DNA from: Skeletonema tropicum
Taxonomy: Eukaryota > Bacillariophyta > Thalassiosirophyceae > Thalassiosirales > Thalassiosiraceae
Direction: 5' to 3'
DNA: 64,000 bases
Assembly: GCA_037178625.1 (NCBI GenBank)
Contig: CM074146.1
Coordinates: 1,798,001 to 1,862,000 of the forward strand
Positions 53,675 to 64,000 of this stretch are shown piece by piece. Below the pieces are notes generated by a model. That model was not told where the DNA came from, ran no database searches, and saw only the letters and a list, made by a program, of their open reading frames with translations. Positions within the stretch are counted from its first letter, which is position 1; every line of letters begins with the position of its first letter. A program made the position numbers and the translations under genes.

Positions 53675-54097
53675 TTGGAGTTTGTTCTCTTTGTTATGAT
53701 TAGTGCTGTAATAGCAGCTAGCTGTAGGCGAGCAGGTATAGGTGTCGAATCAATCAAAGGGAAGTAATTTCTGGTTCACGGTATGGTATGATCAAACGAT
53801 GGGGAATGAAGGAGAAGGCTTGATGTCTGTGCTAATACTTATGCCAATGCCAAAGATATTCGATAATGTGCACAATAGTACTTCTTCCTCACTACTTATC
53901 TTCTTGTGCCACGATCGGGGCTACTGAGAGGTGCGAATTCCGAGGAATCTGTCTTTCCGTCCAGGTGTTGCCTTCAAACGTGCGAGGGAGTCAAAACTAA
54001 AAATTGAGTCACAATATGCATTTTTAGTCCCAGTTAGACATTCTCTTTTGTGATGAATGACCTACAAATGACTTCTTCGCAACTCACACAGATACTT
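53675..54097. other. Junction region of the tandem duplication
   Basis: It contains the promoter of copy 1 of the membrane protein. The stretch GTCACAATATGCATTTTTAG, followed by GACATTCTCTTTT near 54046, is a diverged relative of the 73-bp repeat at 55348. No gene is seen. Confidence 0.5.
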
Positions 54098-54384
54098 ACA
54101 GGAAAGTCCAATATAAAAGTAGTATTGGATGTGGATGTGAATGTGATTTTAACGTTTGACTTTAAAAGGCACCAATGCATGCTGCTCAGCCGCTGATTCA
54201 ATCCATTGTGAATGAACTTCGAGACATTAGTGTTGATGAACAACAGCAACAACATTTCCTTGGCAGATCACCGACTCGAGCAGAAAATGCACTGCGATCC
54301 AACACTTCCTATATTGAATTCATACTATGGCGGACGACATGATGAGTTCTGGACGCGTCCTGAATCATGGCCTGGATTGAAGTA
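54098..54384 (+). pseudogene. 3' fragment of the oxidoreductase gene
   Basis: It matches 52500-52800 (GGCACCAATGCATGC, then GCTCAGCCGCTGATTCAATC) and ends with the same GGCCTGGATTGAAGTAG. It is diverged, with frame-breaking deletions around the poly-Gln tract. It lacks any start. Confidence 0.88.
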
Positions 54385-54455
54385 GAAGATGTAGAATTTG
54401 ACTTTCAGGGACATCTACCAGTAACATTAACTTAACTCTGACTATACAATGAAAA

Positions 54456-55259
54456 TTACGCAGCAACATGATGCTTGAACAGCATATTCACGGTACAATG
54501 AAGGACCACATGAGACAATGAATGCACTACATTATGCCAAGTATCCATCTCATTCATAATTGTATAGTGCTCAAGCAGAAACAATACCACCAGAGGCGGC
54601 ACAGTGGCTGCTACCGAGAAATCTGCCTTTCGCCTTGTAAAAGGTAGCGACATTATCACCACACCAGCCCCGGATAAGAGGAAGCTCTGCCCACGGAAGA
54701 ATGCTCCAAATACATAAATGACCAAACTGAACACTACTAGAGGATCGCGATCTACTGCTTGGTGTGACTGTTTGTTGAATCTGCCGCCGATACTGCTACT
54801 TCTCGGCATGTTATTGTTCTTGCGTTCCGTTTCACTCATGCACAAGTCTAGATGTGCAAACCAAAGCGGAAAGTTGATCATGGCTATCCAGACAAGACCC
54901 TCGATAGGGAAGAAATGATAAAATCCCGTGATGGTATGAATGAGTTCATGCCAGATGAAACGCTGTTGCTGCTGGTTATGCGACAGCGACATGCCTCCTT
55001 TTGTTGTTCCAGTGTAACTTGGACCGCGTTGAAGCTTACTCATCAAAACTTGCCACACACGCGAGATAGTCCAAGGGTTGATACCAGTGAGCCAAAGGAC
55101 GACGGTCCATGGCACGCTATCGGTTTCAAGAGAGCCTGATAAATCAGTCAATCTCACGATAAATGCAGCGCTTGCAACGAGCGCAATCGCGTCCTTGCTA
55201 TCGTAATAGGGATAGATCAGGAAGTCGAAGTTGCTACGAGAATGGCTTGGCTGACACAT
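54456..55259 (-). CDS. Multipass membrane protein of unknown function, copy 2
   Basis: 267 aa, with only about eight residue changes from copy 1 (for example SHSRSNF for SNPRSNF, QVLMSK for QVVMSK, LVWIAM for LVLIAM). All hydrophobic segments and His clusters are retained, and most DNA differences are substitutions without frameshift. Both copies therefore appear functional, or the duplication is very young. It faces the oxidoreductase 3' fragment exactly as copy 1 faces the full gene. Confidence 0.78.
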   Translation of the reverse strand: MCQPSHSRSNFDFLIYPYYDSKDAIALVASAAFIVRLTDLSGSLETDSVPWTVVLWLTGINPWTISRVWQVLMSKLQRGPSYTGTTKGGMSLSHNQQQQRFIWHELIHTITGFYHFFPIEGLVWIAMINFPLWFAHLDLCMSETERKNNNMPRSSSIGGRFNKQSHQAVDRDPLVVFSLVIYVFGAFFRGQSFLLSGAGVVIMSLPFTRRKADFSVAATVPPLVVLFLLEHYTIMNEMDTWHNVVHSLSHVVLHCTVNMLFKHHVAA

Positions 55260-55265
55260 TTGGAG

Positions 55266-55832
55266 TTTGTTTTATTGTTTCTTTGTTATGATTGTTGCGG
55301 TGCTCTAATGCTGTAATCGAAGGTGAGCATTTTCCATTTGGCTCAAGCGTCTTCTGAATGATTCACGAATTAATGTCACAATATAATATTAAATTCGATC
55401 GCTGTTGGACATTCTCTTTTTAATAAATGTAGGGGTGAAAATACTTAATCTTATACCGTTATGATGGGACAAGATCTAACTATAAAACTCGAATTCAATG
55501 CAATTCGCTGAGAGCTCAAGCTTGTGGGATCGAAGCTTTCGTCCTGTACAGACTCATCAGGAGATCAGCGCTGAAGGCGGGGCTGTGGCGAATTGCCATG
55601 TGCGACGTGTAAACGACTTACGCACTAGCATTCGAGCAATCTTACAGTGAAAAGAAGAGAAAAGGTATACCAGTGTCAGACAAAAAGAGCAGGTTCGCAT
55701 CTAACTAGACATTTAAGTGTCGATAAAATGGTCGTGCCGGCGAGCGAACCTGACCATGACTATGACCTTGTAGATGACCAGCCCCATTGCTTCTCATGCT
55801 TCATCTGCCGTTAACGAACCATCATCTCTTGA
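55266..55832. other. Intergenic
   Basis: It holds the 73-bp repeat at 55348-55420. Nothing else is recognised. Confidence 0.5.
55348..55420 (+). repeat. 73-bp dispersed repeat, copy 1
   Basis: Identical, by eye, to 61608-61680, starting CGTCTTCTGAATGATTCACG and ending GGACATTCTCTTTT. Confidence 0.85.
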
Positions 55833-56204
55833 TGCACGCTTGGAGCGGCCAGAGACATCGTCCTGACAGAGAGCTTCTTGTATTCCAACTCGAGTAATAA
55901 TATCAACACATCATTATGGGCGGAGACATTTGAATTATTCTATCCGAAGCAAGGAATGCATTTTTCTTCGATAGATATGCTTAGATCAGATATGCAAATG
56001 ACGTCAATCAAGTCGCTTCAGCAGACATTAGCAAGTGATCTGTCTGGTCTTGCAACATCAATAGGCAGCAGCACATACAGTACTAATATTAATTCTAATT
56101 GCTCGAGGTCCTCTTCAATGTCTGCCGCGCAATATTTCTTGGAGAGACTGCCGTTAGCTGGACTCGTACTGATTGATCCTTTACTGCCGACGATGGTAGA
56201 GTAA
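55833..56204 (+). pseudogene. Possible C-terminal fragment of an alpha/beta-hydrolase-like gene
   Basis: The frame is open from 55833 to the stop at 56204 but has no early ATG. It ends with YFLERLPLAGLVLIDPLLP, a pattern I associate with alpha/beta-hydrolase-like diatom proteins. The preceding Ser-rich stretch is low complexity. It could be an exon of a gene whose other parts are lost. The call is weak. Confidence 0.25.
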
Positions 56205-58997
56205 AGAGACACAAAAGTACATCTCCTGGAGTAGTAGATAATCGATGGAAATCTTCACTGCAAACTTAAGTCTCTGCTTGATGGAAATGCTCCCAATTAT
56301 GTATTGGCGCGCGGCAGCGGGGCAAGCTCTTCCCGGCTTTCGTGCTTCTATTCTTCGCTGCACCAAATACTCTAGAGCTGATCAAAAAAGAGCGGTATTT
56401 TAATAACTTGTTTTCGGTCATACTCTGCTGAGCAGCTTCTTCATATATTTCTAAGTTAAAGACTACTTTTGTAATCCTTGTTACATTTTACTTGCTTATG
56501 GCACTGTGCACTGAGGGGACACGAAATGCTACTAATGGCACAACTTTACCTTTCCATAAGACTTGGACATGACGCTGATGCAGATTGCACCTGTACATCA
56601 ATGCTCGTAATCATCTCAGGATATGCCTTGAGAAGCCGACACGCTCTCCGTATATTCTACACTTTCCCTATCGGCATTGCTTTCCCATAGAAGATCGATA
56701 GGTAGCTTCTTGTCAGCAATTCAAATACGGATATGACACCGAATTCATCCAAGAGAAGCGCAATGGTGCCATGCCTGACGTTGCGGTAAGCATAATGAAG
56801 GGCTGCCTTCCCACCCCGATCCAAAACGTCGAGAGTGGATACATCAAAATAACGCTATAGAAGAATCGTGATTTCTCCATCTTGACTTACTAACAATGAC
56901 CCCATGAGACACATCTGAGCGGTACTTACTCCGTCTGGACTTAATCCGAGACTCAGGGAAGAGTTAGTCCAGAGCGGTACTCAATGCTTGGCTTTTGAAT
57001 TATGACCTGAATGAGAGAATGGGGTTAGAAGTTAGAACCCGCACATAGGTAGAGGTAGGTAGGGATATAGGAGTAGGAGTAAAAAGTAGGCAGGCACCCT
57101 AGTAAACAAGCCAATAGTGGTCTGGTTTTAATGATTCCAACAGCAGTATTAATCACTCTGGTCTGCTCAATATTGTCAACTAACAGTGCTATCTCATGGT
57201 GTCGGCACCTACTTCAAACGTGGAATGTACGATATCTTATAGTACGTAGTATGTGTGTAACTTGGCCTTGGGGCATTACATACACGTCTTTCCCAGCTGT
57301 TAGAGCTATCTGGCGCGCCAGCCGACCACACGAAAGTGATGCCATCGCCAAACCTTGGCAGCAGAGCTTCACCATGAGCTCATTATTTGCGTAGGTACTT
57401 ACAGTATTAAGAGATTGCACCTCACATTACACTGATGTTGCATACCTATGCAAAGGTCCACGAGTAACCAAACCTCGTGCAAAGCAAAGGGGTAAACAGG
57501 GCGGCCAAAAATACCGGCCGAATGACACATGAGTGCCACGACATAGAATAGACACTCACGTTGATCTCTCTTTTGGTAATAAACGAAGGAAGCCACCACA
57601 CAACTGGCCGCAGCGCTCGGAAAGATATGAGGACCTCTCACAATAACAACATCACGTTGTGGTTTCTTCTACGTTCTCTTCTTCTAATTCCTTTGAAGAT
57701 ATCGAACCAAATGGGCAAGCTCTGCTACGGTCGACGAAACTCAACTTCTTTACCTCAAGCTCAAGACGAAGCTTGACACGGGGTCAGCCGTGGGGCAAGT
57801 CACTCAAGTGATGTGATGGCTTAACTTGCTATTTCGGCAGACCTGGCGCAATCTTAACTTACCTTGATATAGAAGCTCAACATCGTCCCAGAGAGCTAGC
57901 TGATTTGATTGTGTTTGGCACAATGATTCTTGCGTGAGCTGTGCCACAATTCTTGAGCATAGCAGAAGATCCATCACTCGATGTATATATGTATTTCTCG
58001 TCATCCTCAGCTCAGGAGAGGACTGACTACACAGAGACAGTTTCACTATGATTTGATGTGTGAACGGATTCGAATTCGAATCGAGCTGGAGCCAATCTGG
58101 TCTCAGCAGATTAAACTCTTCCTGGGAAGCATTGCACTCAGCACTCGGCACTCAGCACTCGGCTCAGCAGCGCAAATATATAGCTATATATGTAACAGAA
58201 GTTTTTTAAAGTACGTCTGGTGGGCCCTCAAGAGGCGACATTATCTACTAAGTGATAACAAGCATGTGTTGCAGTAGCTATATTTTCCAGATCGCACCCA
58301 AATAGCTAGTCTAGTGGACCAGTAGACGCGTTTGGGAGGTTTCATCTTCGATCTACGATATATAGCTGATAGGGGGAAACGCTTCTCATGAAGATGGAGC
58401 CAAAGCAGGATCAACAAGTTGAACTCTTGACATCTTTCATATACGTTTGGATGACTGAAGATAAAGATAGACGGACGATGAATGAGACACACAATACCAA
58501 TTCCACGCAGCCGCTTCTACATCGTGACTTCTCTCAAGTGAAGCGAAATTAGCCCACCAGACCTTGATGAGGGAAAGGCCGAGCAAAAGAAAGGGCGGAG
58601 GCGGGTACATATTGTAGTATAAGTGCATTGCATTATTTGTATCGTACCTATTGCAGGCAGGTAGGGGCCAAAATGAAAGGCAAAAGTAGCAACAGAACAA
58701 CACTAGGGATTCCAACATGGTCCCCCACCGTAGTACCATCCTGGCCCGACCCTAAAGGTGAGTCACGGAACTGGTACTCAGGCACTCAAACTTCAACTGA
58801 CGAAATGTCCGCTCAAAAAGCGAAAGGCAAAAATTTTATGTCCATGACATGCCGCTGGCCGGCCGCGGCCACATGATTGAATCATGGCTCACTGATCGAC
58901 ATTCATTTACACTTGCCGCTGGTAAAGAGCTCATTCATTCTCCAGTTTGTTTGCTCTTTAGTCATAATCAAACACAGCAACTCATACAAAAGACAAC
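56205..58997. other. Long region without a supported gene
   Basis: 2.8 kb with only short frames and one ankyrin remnant (56712-56893). No repeats beyond short tracts and no tRNA are seen. The promoter of the IQ-motif gene must lie at its right end. Confidence 0.5.
56712..56893 (-). pseudogene. Ankyrin-repeat gene remnant
   Basis: The minus strand reads SQDGEITILL, a stop, then RYFDVSTLDVLDRGGKAALH followed by YAYRNVRHGTIALLLDEFG. DRGGKAALHYAYRNVRHGTI fits the helix-turn-helix of one ankyrin repeat. Only about one and a half repeats survive, and a TAG interrupts them. Source gene unknown. Confidence 0.5.
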
Positions 58998-60413
58998 ATG
59001 GGGTCTCAAGCCGAGAACACTCACCCAAACACAACCATCCAAGCTCATTACCATGCCAGTGTCCCTATCAACAATGATCAAAAGCGCCGCAAGGTCGAGG
59101 CAAACTCTAATAACATCACCGCCTACCCGTCTGCTGCCATTCATGCCACCAAGGTGAGCAAGAGGACCAAGAGGAGGACAAATAAAAGATCAAATCAACG
59201 TAGGGAAGCAAACGTGTTTGCACCTCAAATCTTCAAACATCGTGCGGAGATTCTGCCGACAAGTACAAAGAAGGCATCAAAGAAGAGGCGCCTCGAATCC
59301 GACCCGCCTTCTCAAGAGAAGAAGATGAGGCAGGAGCTACCCAACAACTTTACTTCCAACCAATCGGCTGTGCCAGCCCAAAAGAAGAAGAGGGTTCAGA
59401 AGAATTCACGCAACAACGACGCCCCAATCTTCCGCTACAAACATCACGGTGAAGTTGCAACACCAACAATTGCTCCACCCACGGCCACTGCTAGCAAGGC
59501 GAAGGTCTCGAAGAAGAGGCGCTCAGATGCCCACGAATCCCCCCCGCCTGCTCAAAAGAAGAAGATGACTGCTCCTGCCCAAAAGTTGAACACGATTGAT
59601 CGCGGTCAAGTTCCACCTGCCTACCAATTTACTACCAATACTACCAACAAAGCCGCTGTTCCAGTGCAAGAGAAGAATGTGCTTCAGAATCAGCCATTCA
59701 TCAACAACGTTTCATCTATCTCTGTTCTCCATCACCGCGATGAAGTTGCCAACGGAGCCACTTCTGATTTGGAGTTTGCCTATTCCGATTCGGATTCCGA
59801 TTCCGAGGAAGAACATCTTGTAGGGATGACCTTGCTCCCGGATGCTGATGACGCTGCCACTGTGATCCAGGCCTTCTTCAGAGGTGCCAGCGCTCGCACG
59901 ATGAAGCCAAGGGCCAGGCCACAAGCGGAGCTTGAGCTTGATACTAATCATGGCCAAGAATGGGATGGTAATCCTGATGATGATGCAGCTCCTGACGACG
60001 ACTCGGTCGAGGAAGTAGAAGTCTTCCTCGTGGTGGAAGCTGAAGATGAAGAGGGTGATGAAAAAGCGGAGGAAGTTGACTTTGTCGACGCAGCAGAAGC
60101 TGTTGACGAGGGTGATGAAATAGAGGAGGAAGCTGTTGTGGACAATGATAAGCCGGCTGCAAAAATTCAGACAGCCTTCAAGCGTTATCTCGCTCGGAAA
60201 AGTGCTATCAAAGCAACGGAGCGAAGGCAAAGGGCCCAGCCACAAGCAGAGTTTGATGCTAGAGCAGTGGAAGAGGAGGTGGTGGAAGAGGAAGATATCC
60301 ACTCTGCCAGAAGGAATCTTCGGAGACGGAGGATGGTGAAGGAGCTACAGTGCACTTTGGACGGCTGGTACTGGACTCAAAGAACACAAAGAAGGAAGAT
60401 AAGGAGAGATTGA
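58998..60413 (+). CDS. Low-complexity protein with two IQ (calmodulin-binding) motifs
   Basis: 471 aa from the ATG at 58998. The N-terminal half is Lys/Arg-rich, with repeated SKKRR/AQKKK modules (KVSKRTKRRTNKRS, KASKKRRLES, KVSKKRRSDA) that look like nuclear localisation signals. The second half is acidic (SDSDSDSEEE, EAEDEEGDEKAEEVD). Two IQ motifs are seen: AATVIQAFFRGASARTMK at about residues 284-302 and AAKIQTAFKRYLARKSA at about 387-403. IQ motifs bind calmodulin or EF-hand proteins. The two halves contain duplicated modules, including PRARPQAELE and RAQPQAEFD after each IQ motif. The role is unknown; Ca2+-responsive nuclear binding is an inference. Confidence 0.8.
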   Translation: MGSQAENTHPNTTIQAHYHASVPINNDQKRRKVEANSNNITAYPSAAIHATKVSKRTKRRTNKRSNQRREANVFAPQIFKHRAEILPTSTKKASKKRRLESDPPSQEKKMRQELPNNFTSNQSAVPAQKKKRVQKNSRNNDAPIFRYKHHGEVATPTIAPPTATASKAKVSKKRRSDAHESPPPAQKKKMTAPAQKLNTIDRGQVPPAYQFTTNTTNKAAVPVQEKNVLQNQPFINNVSSISVLHHRDEVANGATSDLEFAYSDSDSDSEEEHLVGMTLLPDADDAATVIQAFFRGASARTMKPRARPQAELELDTNHGQEWDGNPDDDAAPDDDSVEEVEVFLVVEAEDEEGDEKAEEVDFVDAAEAVDEGDEIEEEAVVDNDKPAAKIQTAFKRYLARKSAIKATERRQRAQPQAEFDARAVEEEVVEEEDIHSARRNLRRRRMVKELQCTLDGWYWTQRTQRRKIRRD

Positions 60414-60987
60414 AAAGAGAAGGTGTACGGTACAGCACCTTGTGAGATTGATGATTTGAAGCGAACATCATTTGTACGTGAGAAGGATTGCGTCAGAGAC
60501 CTTTGTGGAGGAGGCTTTGGTTTGAAGGTAAATGCAGCAAGAGGTCAAATGATCAGTGGAGATGGCTTTATGGGGCTTTAAGTCAGCAATGTCTTGTTTC
60601 GTTTCGGCGAGTTGCTACATTTCAGAGGGGGTCGTTGGTGTGTTCGGCAGTTTGTGTGTGTGTGTCTTCTTCAGTTGGGCCTTCAGTTGGTGTTGGTAGT
60701 TGGAGGATGTGCTTTGCTGGATCCTTATCCTTTCTTTTTGGACATGGTGGATCTTCGGATCTGTAGCGGAGAGTCAAAAAGTTTACATTCTGATGTTTGG
60801 GGTGTGGGTTCTGGTTTCCCATGTCAGCTGTTGGCTGGACATTCTCTTCTTCGGAAGTGGATTGTAGACCGTATCCCTTTGACTCTCTGACTCATTTTTC
60901 AGTTGTCCTACCCTTTCCCCCCTGTTGGAGTTGGTCGACCGCGGAGATGATTGATTGGTTGATGTTAGGATGGCGATCTTGTCGGAT

Positions 60988-61015
60988 ACACACACACACA
61001 CACACACACACACAC
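60988..61015 (+). repeat. (CA)n microsatellite
   Basis: An uninterrupted alternating CA run of about 28 bp. Confidence 0.9.
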
Positions 61016-61607
61016 TTTCGAGCAGCTTGTCATTCCCAGTTGGATGAAGTACAGTGTTGGGGGCGAGGAAAGACATTTCAGACTTGAGCCGGTGTTATGG
61101 TTCCGGGTATCATGGTGACCTGCTGCTTTACTTGTCAAAGGCCTGAGTTGATATGAGGTCGATGACGCTTGATTTCTTGTGTCGGTTTGATGGGGTCTTC
61201 TATCGGATTTCAAACTCGGTTTGTTGAGTTGTACCAGGATACGAACGTCTCTCTCGTGATTGCTTCTAAGTTGCTCATCGGTTCTTCAATCTTGCCATTG
61301 CCATGTGTCAAGCTCATTTATTCACATCCACCCATCTACATCCAAGTCGAAGCCCATGGGAACGTGCTGTCTCAGCTGCTCAGCATCCAATTGAAATAAG
61401 AAAAGAAGAAAAGAATATCAAATAAATCAATCTAATCAAATAAAGAAAAATCAACAATTATCCTTAGTCCTCAGTGACAATGCTAAACTCCACCATTACT
61501 TTCGGCTGCGAGGAGATGAAGTGCGTGAATGAACAATGCAATGCCATCGTCATCATTATCAGAAAGATAGTATTTCCACTCCAACGCGAAAAAGAAGGCA
61601 GCGCAGC

Positions 61608-61680
61608 CGTCTTCTGAATGATTCACGAATTAATGTCACAATATAATATTAAATTCGATCGCTGTTGGACATTCTCTTTT
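61608..61680 (+). repeat. 73-bp dispersed repeat, copy 2
   Basis: Same sequence and orientation as 55348-55420, in unrelated surroundings. Confidence 0.85.
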
Positions 61681-62102
61681 AAATAGATAATGTGTCACAT
61701 TCATGGAAAAAATCAAATAGTTCCCTCTTACTTCCGTCCGAGCTCGGGTCGGGGGAAAAGAGAGGAAAAAAGCGGGGGAAAAAGAGGGGAAGAAAGGCGA
61801 GCGAAGCGAGCCTCAGAATCTACGATACTCCTACGAAAAGAGAGGAAGATGATGCAATTGCTCCTTCTTCGCTTATTATGCACTATTTGCCTGCCTTTGA
61901 CTCTTCGTACCTTCGCTTTATATAATCACTTTTACTTTCATCTCGTTTTTTACCGTAATTGTGGTATAATTCGTGGTCGATAACCATTCAAATTTGAGCC
62001 TTTTATACACTCCCCACGTTTTGATACTGAAACTCCAGCAGCGTGAAGCAGACTTGGCATCGTATCCTATTTTCAATGATTTGTTCTTGTGTAACTCCCT
62101 TC

Positions 62103-63105
62103 TCACGCATTGTTAGGTGCAGCAGCCTCTCTTCTACTTTCCAATACCGGATCAATAACTTTTGGTACATTAGTTCTTCTTTTCTTCTTGGGTGACGGCT
62201 TTGTTGCCAATTCGTCTCTTACTTCGTTTGTTACTTGTCCCAATGTCGGAGCTTCAACCACTTGTCTACCCATCGCAGCAGCAGGAACATACACACAGAT
62301 AGAGAGAGGTAGCACCGATGGCGGCCCCCATTCCACCGCGTTGAAAGTCAAGACATTCTTTCTTTATGGGTAGTGCTATCTAACAGAGATTGCACTTGGG
62401 TAGCAAATTGTTGGCTCATTTCATCGCTGGTTCCACATCTCAAAGGCGCGTTCCCTACAGCTTTCATGATGTTATTTGCCAATGCTTTTGCACTTTCAAA
62501 ACCCACACGGTGAAGTGGAGGCACAGTCGTTCCGGCAATATATGCATCCTGGATCCTGTATCAACCCCAGACGCCAAGCTTCGTACTCTTTACCAGCTGC
62601 TTCTTGAAGCAGTCTCTCATAGATATACCTTCTTGAACTCGTATCAATTCCAGCACGGCCTGCCAATTCATTTTAGAGCTGTAGCGACTCATCAAACGAC
62701 ACACTCTTGAATGCAGCAGATGTTCGTGCAGAGTGTGATTATAGCCACAAGTACATGGCAGTAGTTTGACAAATACGAGTGTAGATCCACCAGCGCTGAG
62801 CTGTTTCTCTACTCTGATTGGGCATTCAAGAATCTTTTTGTAGATTGTGTATGGTACCTATTGTGTACCATGTTGTGTCTCCTTTGCAAGGAGCTCCTCC
62901 TCACCCTAAATAGTGCGAATTCTTTCATTGTTTTAGCCATGCTGCGTCGGATTTCTTTTTGTGAGAGTTTTGCGCCATGGTATCGATGTGGAGGTGGTAT
63001 TATTGACATCGAAATACTAGCGGAAACGTAGGGGAAACAGCGGCCATCATGATTGTTTTCTGCAAAATCGTTCTCCAGCATTCGGCTACAGCCGGAATTA
63101 TACAT
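62103..63105 (-). pseudogene. Decayed gene, family not recognised
   Basis: Protein-like minus-strand segments follow one another in different frames: 63105-62809 (KLSQKEIRRSMAKTMKEFAL), about 62710-62350 (QDAYIAGTTVPPLHRVGFE, then SDEMSQQFATQVQSLLDS) and 62351-62103 (APTLGQVTNEVRDELATK, PSPKKKRRTNVPKV). Internal stops and shifts separate them. The pieces are hydrophilic and end in a basic tail. No domain is recognised; a retroelement gag-like protein or an old gene are both possible. Confidence 0.35.
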
Positions 63106-64000
63106 AGGAATTAGTATGTGCTTAGCTTAGTTTTTAGACTCAGCTTAGATCCTCTGATTGGAATTTGGTCGAGCTCACCGTGGCTGTGAGAGGAGGATTG
63201 AGATACATAGGAGTAATCACGAAGACTGCGGAAGGAATCGCGGTTGTCGCGTCACTAAACAGTCTTGAGGACAAAAGGTACAACTTGAACCTGAAAAGTC
63301 GTAGGAATTCAGTACATGTTGTCAAACGTCATCCACTCATTCAATATGTTGTAATCATCCGACTCGATGGTTATCTCTCGAGCGGGTCGGTTCCCTTTCG
63401 GGATAGGCCCTCCGATCCGACATGCTACATAAATTCTTAAAATGTCTTACGTTCCTGATAGATAGGATAGACGGCGCGAGTGGAATACATCACCCTATCG
63501 AAGGTTTTTCGGCTACCGACTGATCGGTAAGATACTGGATCCTTCCTCTTCTCCAGCGCACAAGTTTACCCTTGCGCACTTACATGCTTTTTACCTCGAG
63601 TCTCCATTTTTTTCGATTTTTAAAAATGTTCGTTTCTTGTAAAGTTTAACACGGTAGCCCCCATACTAAATGGGACCCCTCTGCCATCAAGGCCGAGTTG
63701 GAGAAGGGTGAAGGGTCGGATCTGACGCCGCAACTCGATGCCACTATGCCATACGAGGTTGGGAGACCCTTCAGGACCGGGCTGTGCGACCTTGGTCACC
63801 GAGATATCGTCATTTGAATTTATGAATTTCCCCCATTTCGTGTCGGCTGGACATCTCTTGTGTATTGTGTTCGTAGGTGTCCTTTGGCCCAGATAGAGAC
63901 GTGGGGGGTTTCGTCCTCTGTTGTCAACATACGGAAGGGGGCGTCCGTGCCGTATCCGCCCTCATAATCTATTATTTTCAAAGCAGTCGGCATTATTTAT
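63106..64000. other. Window end, no supported gene
   Basis: A plus-strand frame at 63165-63440 (91 codons from an internal non-ATG start) has no recognised family. The G-rich end (63650-64000) has no open frame of note. It could be retroelement-derived, but no diagnostic motif is seen. Confidence 0.4.

Larger units (their letters stand above)
60414..62102. other. Region without a supported gene
   Basis: It contains a CA microsatellite (about 60988-61015), the second 73-bp repeat copy (61608-61680) and a purine-rich stretch at 61745-61800. Short frames on both strands have no recognisable features. Confidence 0.5.

Overview
The window looks like nuclear DNA of a centric (Thalassiosirales-type) diatom. 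The evidence is GT-AG introns, plastid presequences with an AF-type cleavage motif, a predicted ATPase fused to a kinase remnant, Ser/Pro/Thr linkers in a Cys-rich secreted protein, and an expanded MYND zinc-finger family whose members start MGRKRNQGK. The species cannot be named from sequence alone. The window is a repeat-rich accessory region: about half is intact genes, the rest is young duplications, decayed genes and repeats.

Layout. 35-2882: DNA transposon-like element with 225-bp terminal inverted repeats (TIRs). 3953-7136 (-): type II membrane protein broken by a 4-bp insertion, followed by a partial tandem copy. 7290-10655: two copies of a dispersed repeat unit. 10660-11638 (-): retroelement RNase H fragment. 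12161-13147 (-): two-exon plastid MsrA. 14099-18279 (-): three-exon AAA/TPR-like ATPase. 18299-19612 (-): decayed retroelement. 19789-21254: two inverted-repeat elements, one a hAT-type MITE with a perfect 8-bp target-site duplication (TSD). 21359-22197 (+): MYND pseudogene. 23171-32162: a tandem duplication of a convergent gene pair, whose junction holds a third copy of the dispersed unit with a 13-monomer satellite array (26215-29384). 32635-33908 (-): Cys-rich secreted protein. 35212-36276 (+): ankyrin protein between direct repeats. 37293-51072 (-): nine MYND genes in one orientation, seven intact and two broken. 51322-55265: plastid-type GFO/IDH/MocA oxidoreductase and a multipass membrane protein, caught in a second tandem duplication with the same topology. 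56205-58997: nearly gene-free, with an ankyrin remnant. 58998-60413 (+): IQ-motif acidic/basic protein. 60414-64000: decayed sequence.

The intact genes do not form a pathway. The common theme is local amplification and decay: three tandem duplications with incomplete second copies, a MYND array undergoing birth and death, and a satellite that can be traced to a single-copy segment of the dispersed repeat. Many insertions that separate paralogous copies, including several that break reading frames, consist of a repeated 3-6 nt word with 0-5 nt of filler.
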